From Cybelea sp963824595 (GTDB lineage Bacteria > Vulcanimicrobiota > Vulcanimicrobiia > Vulcanimicrobiales > Vulcanimicrobiaceae): a stretch of 64,000 nucleotides of DNA. Below, in pieces: positions 8,699 to 15,799 of the stretch. The stretch spans positions 372,001 to 436,000 of the forward strand of contig CAWGPY010000002.1 in assembly GCA_963824595.1 (NCBI GenBank), read 5' to 3'. Position 1 is the stretch's first letter. Every line of letters starts with the position of its first letter. The translations under genes and the position numbers were made by a program. The notes below the pieces were generated by a model, which worked only from the letters and a program-made list of their open reading frames with translations, searched no databases and was not told where the DNA came from.

Positions 8699-9316
8699 GT
8701 GGAACAGCTGCAGCACGCCATCGTCGCGATGATCGATCACTACGGCTACCTCGGCCTGTTCGTGGCCTTGGCGCTGGGGAACATCGGCGTGCCGATCGGC
8801 ACCGAGCTGGTGCTGCCGCTTGCGGGGGCTCTGACCGTCACCGGTCATCTGAGCAACATGTGGCTGACCGTCGCCGTGGCGCTGGCCGGCGAGCTGGGCG
8901 GGGGCACGGTGGGCTATGCCATCGGCCGGTACGGCGGCGTGCCTATCGTGGAGCGCTACGGGAAGTACGTGCACTTCACCCACGCCCGGCTGACGCGCAT
9001 GCACGCCTTCTTCGAGCGTTGGGGCACGTTCGCGATCTTCGTCTGCCGCTTTCTGCCGGTGCTGCGCGGGGTCGCGGCGATTCCGGCCGGCATCGCCGAA
9101 ATGAATCTGGCGCTGTTCTACCTCTGGACGTTCTTGGGCTCGCTGATCTTCTGCACGTTCCTGATCTTGCTCGGCGGCGCGCTGGGCAACCACCTCGACG
9201 CGGTGCTGCCGCTCGTGCGGCGGGGCGGTTACGCGGCGCTGGCCGTGGCGGTCGCGGCCGTCATCGTTGCCGTCGTGGTGGTGCGCCGGCGATCGCGTCC
9301 CACCGAAACGGGGTGA
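8699..9316 (+). CDS. DedA family membrane protein
   Basis: About 205 residues from the GTG at 8699, with an ATG ten codons downstream as an alternative. The family signature is clear: NIGVPIGTELVLPLAG near the N-terminus, a reentrant loop, and FVCRFLPVLRGVAAIPAG in the middle, followed by membrane helices. DedA/VTT proteins include undecaprenyl-phosphate and phospholipid flippases and affect envelope homeostasis. The stop overlaps the uvrC start by 4 nt (GTGA). Confidence 0.88.
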   Translation: MEQLQHAIVAMIDHYGYLGLFVALALGNIGVPIGTELVLPLAGALTVTGHLSNMWLTVAVALAGELGGGTVGYAIGRYGGVPIVERYGKYVHFTHARLTRMHAFFERWGTFAIFVCRFLPVLRGVAAIPAGIAEMNLALFYLWTFLGSLIFCTFLILLGGALGNHLDAVLPLVRRGGYAALAVAVAAVIVAVVVVRRRSRPTETG

Positions 9317-11265
9317 ACCCGGCTCCGGCGCTCGCGCAGATCCCGGACGCGCCGGGCGTCTACATGATGGCCGGCCGGGACGGCGAGATTCTCTACATCG
9401 GCAAGGCGGTGTCGCTGCGCAACCGCGTGCGGTCGTACTTTCAGGACGGCGCGGTGCACCATCCCCGCATTGCGGCGATGGTCGAGAAGGTGGCCGACGT
9501 TCGCACGATCGTCGTGACGAACGAGGTCGAGGCCCTCATCCTGGAAGCCAACCTGATCAAGCGGCACCAGCCGCCGTTTAACGTGCGGCTGCGCGACGAC
9601 AAGCGCTATCCGTATCTCAAGGTCACCAACGAGCCGTTTCCGCGCGTCGTGTTCACGCGCTTCGTGCGCAACGACGGGGCGCGCTACTTCGGGCCCTACA
9701 CCAACGCGCACGGTCTGCGCGAGCTCATCGATCTGGTGCGGTTGGTCTTTCCGCTGCGCACCTGCCGCGAGCCGATCGACGGGCGCCGAAAACGGCCGTG
9801 CCTGCAGTATCACATCAAACGCTGCCTCGCGCCGTGCGTGGGCTATCAGACGGAAGAAGACTACGACCGCACGATCGACGAGGTGGTGCTCTTCCTCGAA
9901 GGCAAACAGGATTCGCTGCTCGCGCGACTGCAGCACGAGATGGCGCAGGCGGCGGAGCACTTGAACTTCGAGTCGGCGGCGCGGCTGCGGGATCGCATCG
10001 TCGCGGTGCGGCGCGTGACCGAGAACCAGAAAGTCGTGTGGAAGTCGCGTCTCGACATGGACCTGATCGCGATCGCGCGCGCGCAGGGCCAGGCCTGCAT
10101 GCAAGTCTTTCTCGTCCGGGGCGGCAAGCTGATCGGCCAGGAGCACTTCATTCTAGAAGGCGTCTACGAGCAGTCCGACGGGGAGCTGATGGGCGAGTTC
10201 CTCAAGCAGTTCTACACGGCGCGTACGGCCGCCGCGCCCGAGGACAAGGCCTATTCGACGGCGCGGGTGGCGCGCGACAATCAGGCGCCGGTGCCGGAGA
10301 AGCGGCGCCGGGGCTCGGCCGCGGCCGTTCCCAAGGAGCTGCTGGTCTCGGCGCTGCCCGACGAGCGGGCGACGATCGAGTCGTGGCTCTCGGACGTCAA
10401 GCGCCAGCGCGTGCGCATCCTGCAGCCGCAGCGCGGCGCGCGCGCCGAGTACATGCGGCTGGTAGCGAAGAACGCGGAACAGAACCTTAAGGCGTTCCTG
10501 GCGCATCAGGAGGTGCAGGAGACGGCGCAGGCGCGCTCGCTGACCGATCTCGCCGACGCGCTGGAGCTGCCCGAACCGCCGCACCGCATCGAGTGCTACG
10601 ACGTGTCCAACATTCAGGGCACCAATCCGACGGCCTCGATGGTCGTGTTCGTCGAAGGGCGAGCGAAGAAGAGCGAGTACCGTAAGTTCAAGATCCAGTA
10701 CGATCGCGGCCCGAACGACTTCGCGATGATGCAAGAGGCGCTGCGCCGGCGGCTGCGCTACCTGCGCCGGGAGACCGACCGCACCGAAACGCCGATCGAG
10801 CGCGAGCTGGCGAAGAAAGAGAAGTTCAACAAGAAGCCCGACCTGCTGCTGATCGACGGCGGGAAAGGGCAACTCAGCGCCGTCGTGGAGGTGCTGGAAG
10901 AACTCGACATGACCGGGCTGGTGGCGGCGGGGCTGGCGAAGGAGCACGAGTGGCTCTACCTGCCGCAGCAGGCCGACCCGATCGTGCTGCCGGCCAACTC
11001 GCCGGCGCTGCACCTGATCCAGCGAATTCGCGACGAGGCGCACCGCTTCGCGGTGACCTACCATCGGCAACGGCGCGCGAAGTCCATGACCAAATCGGCG
11101 CTCGACGCGCTATCGGGCGTGGGGCCGGTGCGGAAGAAACGGCTGCTGACGACGTTCGGGTCGGCGGCCGGAATTCGTCGCGCGAGCCTCGACGAAATCG
11201 CTGCCGTCAAAGGGATGACGCCTGCTTTGGCAGCAAAGGTAAAACAGGACCTGGAAGGAGGGTAA
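9313..11265 (+). CDS. uvrC: Excinuclease ABC subunit C
   Basis: A 650-residue UvrC starting at GTG 9313 within the DedA stop. In order it has a GIY-YIG nuclease domain (DAPGVYMM and ILYIGKA) for the 3' incision, a cysteine-rich loop (CLQYHIKRCLAPCVGY), a UVR motif binding UvrB and an RNase H-like endonuclease domain for the 5' incision (ECYDVSNIQG, LLLIDGGKGQL). Two helix-hairpin-helix motifs end the protein (LSGVGPVRKKRLL). It works in nucleotide excision repair with UvrA and UvrB, which are not in this window. An Arg/Ala-rich spacer around residues 300-345 looks lineage specific. Confidence 0.97.
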   Translation: MNPAPALAQIPDAPGVYMMAGRDGEILYIGKAVSLRNRVRSYFQDGAVHHPRIAAMVEKVADVRTIVVTNEVEALILEANLIKRHQPPFNVRLRDDKRYPYLKVTNEPFPRVVFTRFVRNDGARYFGPYTNAHGLRELIDLVRLVFPLRTCREPIDGRRKRPCLQYHIKRCLAPCVGYQTEEDYDRTIDEVVLFLEGKQDSLLARLQHEMAQAAEHLNFESAARLRDRIVAVRRVTENQKVVWKSRLDMDLIAIARAQGQACMQVFLVRGGKLIGQEHFILEGVYEQSDGELMGEFLKQFYTARTAAAPEDKAYSTARVARDNQAPVPEKRRRGSAAAVPKELLVSALPDERATIESWLSDVKRQRVRILQPQRGARAEYMRLVAKNAEQNLKAFLAHQEVQETAQARSLTDLADALELPEPPHRIECYDVSNIQGTNPTASMVVFVEGRAKKSEYRKFKIQYDRGPNDFAMMQEALRRRLRYLRRETDRTETPIERELAKKEKFNKKPDLLLIDGGKGQLSAVVEVLEELDMTGLVAAGLAKEHEWLYLPQQADPIVLPANSPALHLIQRIRDEAHRFAVTYHRQRRAKSMTKSALDALSGVGPVRKKRLLTTFGSAAGIRRASLDEIAAVKGMTPALAAKVKQDLEGG

Positions 11266-11270
11266 CGATC

Positions 11271-11636
11271 TTGAGCTTATTGCTGCGATTCCTGGTCAAT
11301 GCATTGGTGCTCTACCTCATTGCTAAATACGTTCCGGGCTTCAACCACAACGTCGGCGTTTGGACCGCCATCGTGGCGGCGATCGTCTTCGGTTTGGTCA
11401 ACATGCTGATCGGTCCGATCCTACGCCTCATCTCGTTCCCGATCACGTGGATCACCCACGGCCTCTTCGCGATCGTGATCAACTACATACTCTTTATCAT
11501 TACGGTGTGGATCGCTCCGGGCTTCAGCAACTCCGGCGAGATCAGCCCCTGGCTGGCAAACCTCTACGGCGCAATCATCATGATGATCGTCTCGACGCTC
11601 ATGCAGCAGGGGAGCAAGGCCGAAGCCGCGCGGTAG
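11271..11636 (+). CDS. Phage holin family 4-type small membrane protein
   Basis: A 121-residue protein with four membrane helices, matching the PF04020 type (YvlD-like), for example VPGFNHN after helix 1 and GLVNMLIGPILRLISFPI between helices. The TTG at 11271 is preceded by AAGGAGGGT at 7-8 nt spacing, an ideal ribosome-binding site, and follows the uvrC stop by 5 nt. Despite the family name these are chromosomal membrane proteins of unknown role, not phage lysis genes. Confidence 0.85.
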   Translation: MSLLLRFLVNALVLYLIAKYVPGFNHNVGVWTAIVAAIVFGLVNMLIGPILRLISFPITWITHGLFAIVINYILFIITVWIAPGFSNSGEISPWLANLYGAIIMMIVSTLMQQGSKAEAAR

Positions 11637-11742
11637 CGGCTCCGAAGCTCTGCGTCAAGGCACCGGCCGCCTCCCGACGGAGTCGCGGGCGGCCGGCGCC
11701 GAAACCCCAGCCTTGCACCACCGTGTTATACTCTCGGAACGC

Positions 11743-12097
11743 GGGGCTGAAATAGGTTCGACAAGTGGACCGTAGCCGGCGTCAGCAGGCGGAGCTGCGA
11801 GCCCTCCTAAAACGATCGCAACGGCAATATCTGCCAACAACGAATACGCACTGGCTGCCTAATCTAGGCTAGTCACCGGACGCAGAGAGTCGGCCCGAAC
11901 CACTCTGCACTCCGGTCACAAATTCGGGCTGGTACGCGCGCGTGATTCGACGCTCGTACGAGATTAAAGGATCTGCAGCGACCGGTAAGCCACGCATCGA
12001 GGCGTCCGGTCGATCAAGACAAATTCGAAGCTGAGCCTGGAGAACGCGCCGGTTAGGCTACTTGGACTCGGGGGGCAGTACCCCGACAGCTCCACCA
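11743..12097 (+). ncRNA. ssrA: Transfer-messenger RNA (tmRNA)
   Basis: The 5' end GGGGCTGA followed by GGTTCGAC and the 3' end CAGCTCCACCA form the tRNA-like domain; the acceptor stem pairs GGGGCTG with CAGCTCC. The encoded tag ends ANNEYALAA followed by TAA (nt 11833-11862). If the resume codon is GCA at 11818, the tag is ATAISANNEYALAA. The CCA is encoded. The RNA rescues stalled ribosomes with SmpB, which is not in this window. The T arm is odd: the loop between TCGGGG and CCCCGA reads GGCAGTA, without the usual TTCRA. Confidence 0.95.
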
Positions 12098-12104
12098 AAT
12101 TTTG

Positions 12105-12341
12105 CTACGGCAAGAGCGAGGCGGTCGCGTCGCCGGTCGTCTGGTGGCGCAGGTCGCACGCCGGACGCTCGCCGCGCACGCGGCAGACTTGCCCGGTAAC
12201 GCGATCGATCCGCCATTTGATGCCGTCGCCCGCGACGTATTGGTAGCGGAGGAAGAGTTGAAAGATCGCTGCCACGATCAGCAAAAGCAACGCGGTCGCC
12301 GCCCAGGGCGCTGCTCGCACGTTCACTCGGTCGGGTTCCAC
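12105..12341 (-). CDS. Small single-helix membrane protein, unknown
   Basis: A 78-residue protein from a GTG at 12341. It has a short N-terminus, one strong membrane helix (about residues 11-31, AATALLLLIVAAIFQLF) and a soluble tail with GIKWRIDRVTGQVCRV. That tail pattern is common in small bacterial membrane proteins of unknown role. No Shine-Dalgarno is visible. A GATACT hexamer lies 8 nt before the GTG, so the transcript may be leaderless. It converges on the 3' end of ssrA. Confidence 0.55.
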   Translation of the reverse strand: MEPDRVNVRAAPWAATALLLLIVAAIFQLFLRYQYVAGDGIKWRIDRVTGQVCRVRGERPACDLRHQTTGDATASLLP

Positions 12342-12409
12342 AGGAAAACAGTATCACTACCGGCACGCGGAGAACAGCATCAGCCGGCGTACACTTACCC
12401 ACACATTTC

Positions 12410-12919
12410 GTGCCACGCTTCGCCTCCGGCGGCACCGAGGAATCGGTCCGTTGCCGACCCGAGAAACGCGGATTTTACGGCATTGACAAACCGGCCGACT
12501 CGGATTTAGAGGTCCTTTCTACCAAGGAACCTAAAGGCAACCTCTGTCATGATATTGGCGTCGCACTGAGCCGGGTGCCCAGCGTTATCTCTCCCATCGC
12601 CACACTCGTCATACGCATTGCGGGTAAAGGACCCAGTTATCCCGCGCATTCCGAGCCGGTCTACGGCGGCTACAGCAACAGCCGTGGCGAGGTCGTGTTA
12701 TTTGGGAAAGAACAAGCCTATCGCGTCGACTTCAAGCGGCAGTCGCTGCAACCGCGACCGCAGTTGAACGTCGGTGCCCAGGCGCGCTACGACGAAGCCC
12801 GAGCCGGCGAGTCGTTTGAGTACGGGAAGAAGACGTTTCAGCGCTTGAGCGAGCAGCAGATCACCGAAATTTGCGCAGCCGGCGATTTCAAGCTCTCGCA
12901 GCGACAGCTTCCTTTTTAA
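12410..12919 (+). CDS. Hypothetical protein, doubtful 5' part
   Basis: A 169-residue open frame that overlaps the convergent desaturase gene by 32 nt. The second half (from about residue 75) has a normal protein-like composition with repeated aromatic residues, and ends in FKLSQRQLPF. The first half is less convincing. Base composition is visibly less GC-rich than in the neighbours. No signal peptide, membrane helix or known motif was seen, and no good ribosome-binding site precedes the ATG. It could be a young or decayed gene, or a chance frame. Confidence 0.4.
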   Translation: MPRFASGGTEESVRCRPEKRGFYGIDKPADSDLEVLSTKEPKGNLCHDIGVALSRVPSVISPIATLVIRIAGKGPSYPAHSEPVYGGYSNSRGEVVLFGKEQAYRVDFKRQSLQPRPQLNVGAQARYDEARAGESFEYGKKTFQRLSEQQITEICAAGDFKLSQRQLPF

Positions 12920-13739
12920 CTCGCAAGCGCGCCACGGCCGACGGGATCCTCACGTCGGCGGCAAGGCGGAGCATCGCAAGCACCCTGACGGCCCACCACG
13001 TGGGATCGAATTCAAACCAGCGAAAACCGTGTCGCGCCGAGTAGGGGAATGCGTGGTGATTGTTGTGCCAGCCTTCGCCCCACGCAATGAGGGCGACCCA
13101 CCAGCAGTTGGTGGAGAGGTCGCGCGTGCGGAAGCTTCGGTAGCCGATCGAGTGCGCCGCGCTGTTCACGAGCCAGGTCGCGTGATAGCCCACGACGGCG
13201 CGTACGCAGATTCCCCAAATCACCCAGCTCCATCCGCCTAATGCAAAGAGCGATGCGGCGAGCGCCAGGTGCAGCGGCCACTGAACGTACGGGAGCGCTC
13301 GATAGAAGCGGTCGGCTTGCAAGTCGGGCGCAAACCTCCGCAGCTCCCCTTCCGTCGGCAGCGCATCGTTTCGCCGGTAGAGCCAGTCCATATGAGCCCA
13401 GCGGAACCCGCGGTCGCGTCCGTGTGGATCGCCCTCCGTATCCGAGTGAGCGTGGTGTATGCGGTGAGTCGCTACCCAGCGGATCGGATCGCCCTGTAAC
13501 GCGAGCGTACCGATTGCGCCGAGCGCGTACTCCAGCGGCTTGCGCAGTCGCAGCGCGCGATGGGTGAGGGCGCGATGGAAGCAGAGCGCGACGCCGAGGC
13601 CGCCGGTGACGTACAGGAGCGCGGCAGCTACCGCCACCGCGCTCCATTCAAACGTGCCCGGGATGAACGCCGCCAGCGCTCCGACGTGGATGAGGCCGAG
13701 GCCGAGGCCGTTGAGGCGGCGCCGAACTCGTGGGCTCAC
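12888..13739 (-). CDS. Membrane fatty-acid (acyl-CoA/acyl-lipid) desaturase
   Basis: A 283-residue protein with the three histidine boxes of the delta-9 family: HRALTH, HRIHHAHSD and EGWHNNHHAF, separated by two pairs of membrane helices. These ligate a di-iron centre that introduces a double bond into membrane acyl chains. The GTG start at 13739 shares its first base with the stop of the IF-1-like gene (TAGTG) and has no own Shine-Dalgarno, so it is probably translated by re-initiation after that gene. Desaturases of this type are often cold-induced. Confidence 0.9.
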   Translation of the reverse strand: MSPRVRRRLNGLGLGLIHVGALAAFIPGTFEWSAVAVAAALLYVTGGLGVALCFHRALTHRALRLRKPLEYALGAIGTLALQGDPIRWVATHRIHHAHSDTEGDPHGRDRGFRWAHMDWLYRRNDALPTEGELRRFAPDLQADRFYRALPYVQWPLHLALAASLFALGGWSWVIWGICVRAVVGYHATWLVNSAAHSIGYRSFRTRDLSTNCWWVALIAWGEGWHNNHHAFPYSARHGFRWFEFDPTWWAVRVLAMLRLAADVRIPSAVARLRVKKEAVAARA

Positions 13740-14068
13740 TAAGGGGATTGCTCGGATCGCGGCCGCCGCTCTTCGCCGGCGCGATAGCGATACACGATGC
13801 GGCCCTTCGATAAGTCGTAGGGCGAGAGCTCCAAATCCACGCGGTCGCCGGGTAGAATTCGGATGCGATGGCGGCGCAAGCGTCCGGCTATGTGTCCCAG
13901 GACGACGCGGCCGTTATCGAGCTCGACGGAGAACGTCGCGCTCGGAAAGACTTGCTGAATGCGCCCTATGACTTCCAGCGGCGCTTCCTTGACGTTTTGC
14001 GGAGCGCTTGCGACTTTGGGGACGCGCGCTCGGCTTCTTCTGGCTCTTCTATTGCGAACAGGGATGAT
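13739..14068 (-). CDS. infA: Translation initiation factor IF-1 homologue with N-terminal extension and no standard start codon
   Basis: Reading the minus strand from about 13990 to 13739 gives a full IF-1 OB fold: KEAPLEVIG, FSVELDNGRVVLGHIAG, RIRILPGDRVDLELSPYDL and KGRIVYRYR, ending SEQSP. In IF-1 this fold binds the 30S A site. The frame extends upstream through an Arg-rich stretch (NRRARRSRARVPKV) to an in-frame TGA, but contains no ATG, GTG or TTG. The drawn start is the first of two ATC codons at 14068, behind the purine run AAGAAGAGAGAG. The alternatives are a +1 shift from the ATG at 14090 or a sequence error. It may be a second IF-1 copy, as it is not in a ribosomal-protein operon. 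Confidence 0.75.
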   Translation of the reverse strand: MIPVRNRRARRSRARVPKVASAPQNVKEAPLEVIGRIQQVFPSATFSVELDNGRVVLGHIAGRLRRHRIRILPGDRVDLELSPYDLSKGRIVYRYRAGEERRPRSEQSP

Positions 14069-14197
14069 GAACTCTCTCTTCTTTGATCATGGTAGGGAGT
14101 AAAATGACGAAAGGGTCCAAATCAGATTCCTGACGAGGCCGGGTGTCCCTTCCGGCGGCAAGCGATCCCGCTCGGGCCGCGGTTCGGGCCCGATTAT
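14069..14197 (-). promoter_or_regulatory. Leader region of the IF-1/desaturase pair
   Basis: A 129-nt stretch between the Sm-like gene and the IF-1 frame. On the minus strand it holds an ATG at 14090 that opens a 13-codon frame (MIKEERVHHPCSQ) ending inside the IF-1 coding region, one frame away from IF-1. A CCC-T stretch lies in the overlap, where a +1 shift would join the frames. No Shine-Dalgarno precedes the ATG. I see no clear terminator or promoter. Confidence 0.3.
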
Positions 14198-14377
14198 CTA
14201 TGGTAAGCGCTCGATCTTCGAAATGGCTTTCCGAGCAACGTCGTAGCCGAATCCCCGAACGAGTATGCGGGCTTCGTTGTCGCTATGCTTGAGGACGCCT
14301 TCCCGAACGCGCCCGTTCTGCAGCGTAACCTTGACGCGCTCGCCGATAAAGGTATTGATCTCTTCGTCTTTCACCAT
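14198..14377 (-). CDS. 59-residue Sm-like (Hfq/LSm-fold) protein
   Basis: Minus-strand ATG at 14377 opens a 59-residue protein. Its core, FIGERVKVTLQNGRVREGVL, fits the Sm1 motif (hydrophobic-x-G, V-x-L, N-G, then G-x-hydrophobic), and the C-terminal strand ILVR...AISKIERL resembles the last strands of the Sm fold. Sm-like proteins form rings that bind RNA, but this one is shorter than Hfq (about 70-100 residues) and lacks a clear Sm2 KH motif. A GGCAGGG purine run precedes the start. It lies 49 nt after the cystathionine synthase gene and before the IF-1-like gene, all on one strand. Confidence 0.65.
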   Translation of the reverse strand: MVKDEEINTFIGERVKVTLQNGRVREGVLKHSDNEARILVRGFGYDVARKAISKIERLP

Positions 14378-14426
14378 ATTGCCCTGCCTTCGATTGACGT
14401 AGTTCGCTATCGGGGCCGGAGAGGCC

Positions 14427-15589
14427 TCATGTCGCGTTCAGCGCACGCTCCAAGTCCGCGATCAGGTCGTCGAGGTCTTCGATGCCGACCGACAGCCGCA
14501 AGAGATCGTCGGAGATGCCGAGCGACCGGCGTTCGTCGGGCGTCAAGGAACCGTGGGTCATCTTCGCCGGCGCGCAAATCAGGGACTCGACGCCGCCGAG
14601 CGATACCGCTAAGCTAAAAATCGAGGTGCCCTCGGCAATTGCTCGGGCGCGGGCGACGCCGCCTCGCGGCGTGAACGACACGATCCCGCCAAAGTCGAGC
14701 ATCTGCCGCTTGGCCAGTGCGTGCTGGGGATGCGCGGCCAAGCCGGGATAGTGACGCGCTCGACGTCGTCCCTCTCCGAGAGAAACTGGGCGATGGCCCG
14801 TGCGTTGCGGCAAAGCGCCTCCATCCGCAGCGCCAGCGTCTTCGCCCCGCGCAGCGTAAGGTAGGCATCCCACGGGCCCGGGACGGCCCCGATGCAGTTC
14901 TGATAGTACGCTATCCACTCTCCCACGCTCCGATCGGCGGTGACGACCGCGCCACCCAGCGCGTCGCTGTGCCCGCCGATATATTTCGTCGTCGAATGGA
15001 CGACGATATCCGCCCCGAGCGTCAGCGGCCGCTGCAGAAACGGCGACGCGAACGTGTTGTCCACGGCGATCAGCACCTCCGGCGGCCTGGCCTGCGCGAG
15101 CGTCGCGATGTCGCAGAGCTTCAGCGTCGGGTTGCTGGGCGTCTCGAGCCACAAGAGACGCGTTGTCGGCCGGACCGCGGCCCACGTCGCTTCCGGGTCG
15201 GTCGTATCCACGAACGTCACGCCGATCCGATAGCGAGAAAGCACCTGGCTCAGGAGCCGATGGGTTCCGCCGTAGATGTCGCGCGTCGCCAACACGTGGT
15301 CGCCGGTGCGGAGGATGGACGTTGCCGCGGCAACCGCGGCCATGCCCGACCCAAACGCGCACGCGACGGCGCCGTCTTCGAGCGCGGCGAGCTGCCGCTC
15401 CGCGGCGGCGCGGGTCGGATTGCCGGTGCGCGAGTAGTCGAAGCCTTTCGTGACCCCGACCTCGGGCAGCGTATAGGTCACGCTTTGATAGACCGGGACG
15501 ACCGTGGCACCCGTCGCGGAACACGGCTCTTGTCCGCTCCAGACGGCCCGCGTGGCAAAACCCAACTCTGAGCGCGATCGCGTTTGCAT
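14427..15589 (-). pseudogene. metB: Cystathionine gamma-synthase family PLP enzyme, interrupted by one frameshift
   Basis: The first part (ATG at 15589, behind AAAGGAGG) reads a normal Cys/Met-metabolism PLP enzyme through FDYSRTGNPTR, VDNTFASPF and the PLP lysine motif STTKYIGGHSD, up to ERDDVERV. The rest, from HYPGLAAHPQHALAKRQM to the stop at 14427, is intact but in another frame. The break lies at about 14751-14755, where one base seems missing between codons for V and H (family consensus V-x-YPGL). This is either a recent inactivation or a sequencing error. The family makes cystathionine or homocysteine from activated homoserine. A Met-rich leader ORF and a terminator lie upstream. Confidence 0.8.
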
Positions 15590-15621
15590 GGAATCGTAGC
15601 CTCCTTTTGAGACGGGAAAGC

Positions 15622-15661
15622 TAAAAAAGAAACGCCCCTCGTCGTTCGGTGAGGGGCGTTT
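15622..15661 (-). terminator. Intrinsic terminator or attenuator ahead of the cystathionine synthase gene
   Basis: A perfect 11-bp hairpin (arms 15630-15640 and 15651-15661, core CGCCCCTC/GAGGGGCG) is followed on the minus strand by CTTTTTTAG. It therefore terminates minus-strand transcripts 33 nt before the synthase ATG. It could end the upstream glyoxalase operon or, with the leader ORF just before it, act as an attenuator of the synthase gene. Confidence 0.8.
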
Positions 15662-15695
15662 GAATCGGCTGTTCGACGGTGTTAGCCGGCGCGCG

Positions 15696-15767
15696 TCAAG
15701 ACGTCCCTTCCGCATGCATCCGCATGCGGTTCGCCGAGCACATGACGCCGGACAGGCCGAGGAACAT
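15696..15767 (-). CDS. Possible 23-residue Met/Cys-containing leader peptide
   Basis: A short frame from ATG 15767 encodes MFLGLSGVMCSANRMRM and six more residues, then TGA. Four of 23 codons are Met and one is Cys. It sits directly upstream of the terminator that precedes the transsulfuration gene, as attenuation leader peptides do. Its Met codons fall inside a strong hairpin (15710-15729). No Shine-Dalgarno is visible before the ATG, and the frame could be chance, so the call is tentative. Confidence 0.35.
   Translation of the reverse strand: MFLGLSGVMCSANRMRMHAEGTS
15710..15729 (-). promoter_or_regulatory. 8-bp hairpin inside the leader ORF
   Basis: A perfect inverted repeat, CCGCATGC and GCATGCGG around a 4-nt loop, overlaps the Met-rich codons of the leader frame. 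In attenuation systems such an early hairpin pauses RNA polymerase until a ribosome starts the leader. A mutually exclusive antiterminator pairing with the downstream terminator was not obvious by eye. Confidence 0.35.
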
Positions 15768-15799
15768 GGACGGAACGATAACACGGCAAGGTTTACGAG

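Noticed and set aside
11271..11636. Holin as a sign of phage
   Set aside because: The protein matches a chromosomal PF04020 membrane family found widely, and no phage genes are near.
11743..12900. Prophage or integrative island at the ssrA end
   Set aside because: No integrase, transposase, phage genes or attachment-site duplication was seen in the window.
14104..14133. Plus-strand mini-ORF MTKGSKSDS with a Shine-Dalgarno-like GGGAG
   Set aside because: It is only nine codons long with no partner gene or conservation evidence.
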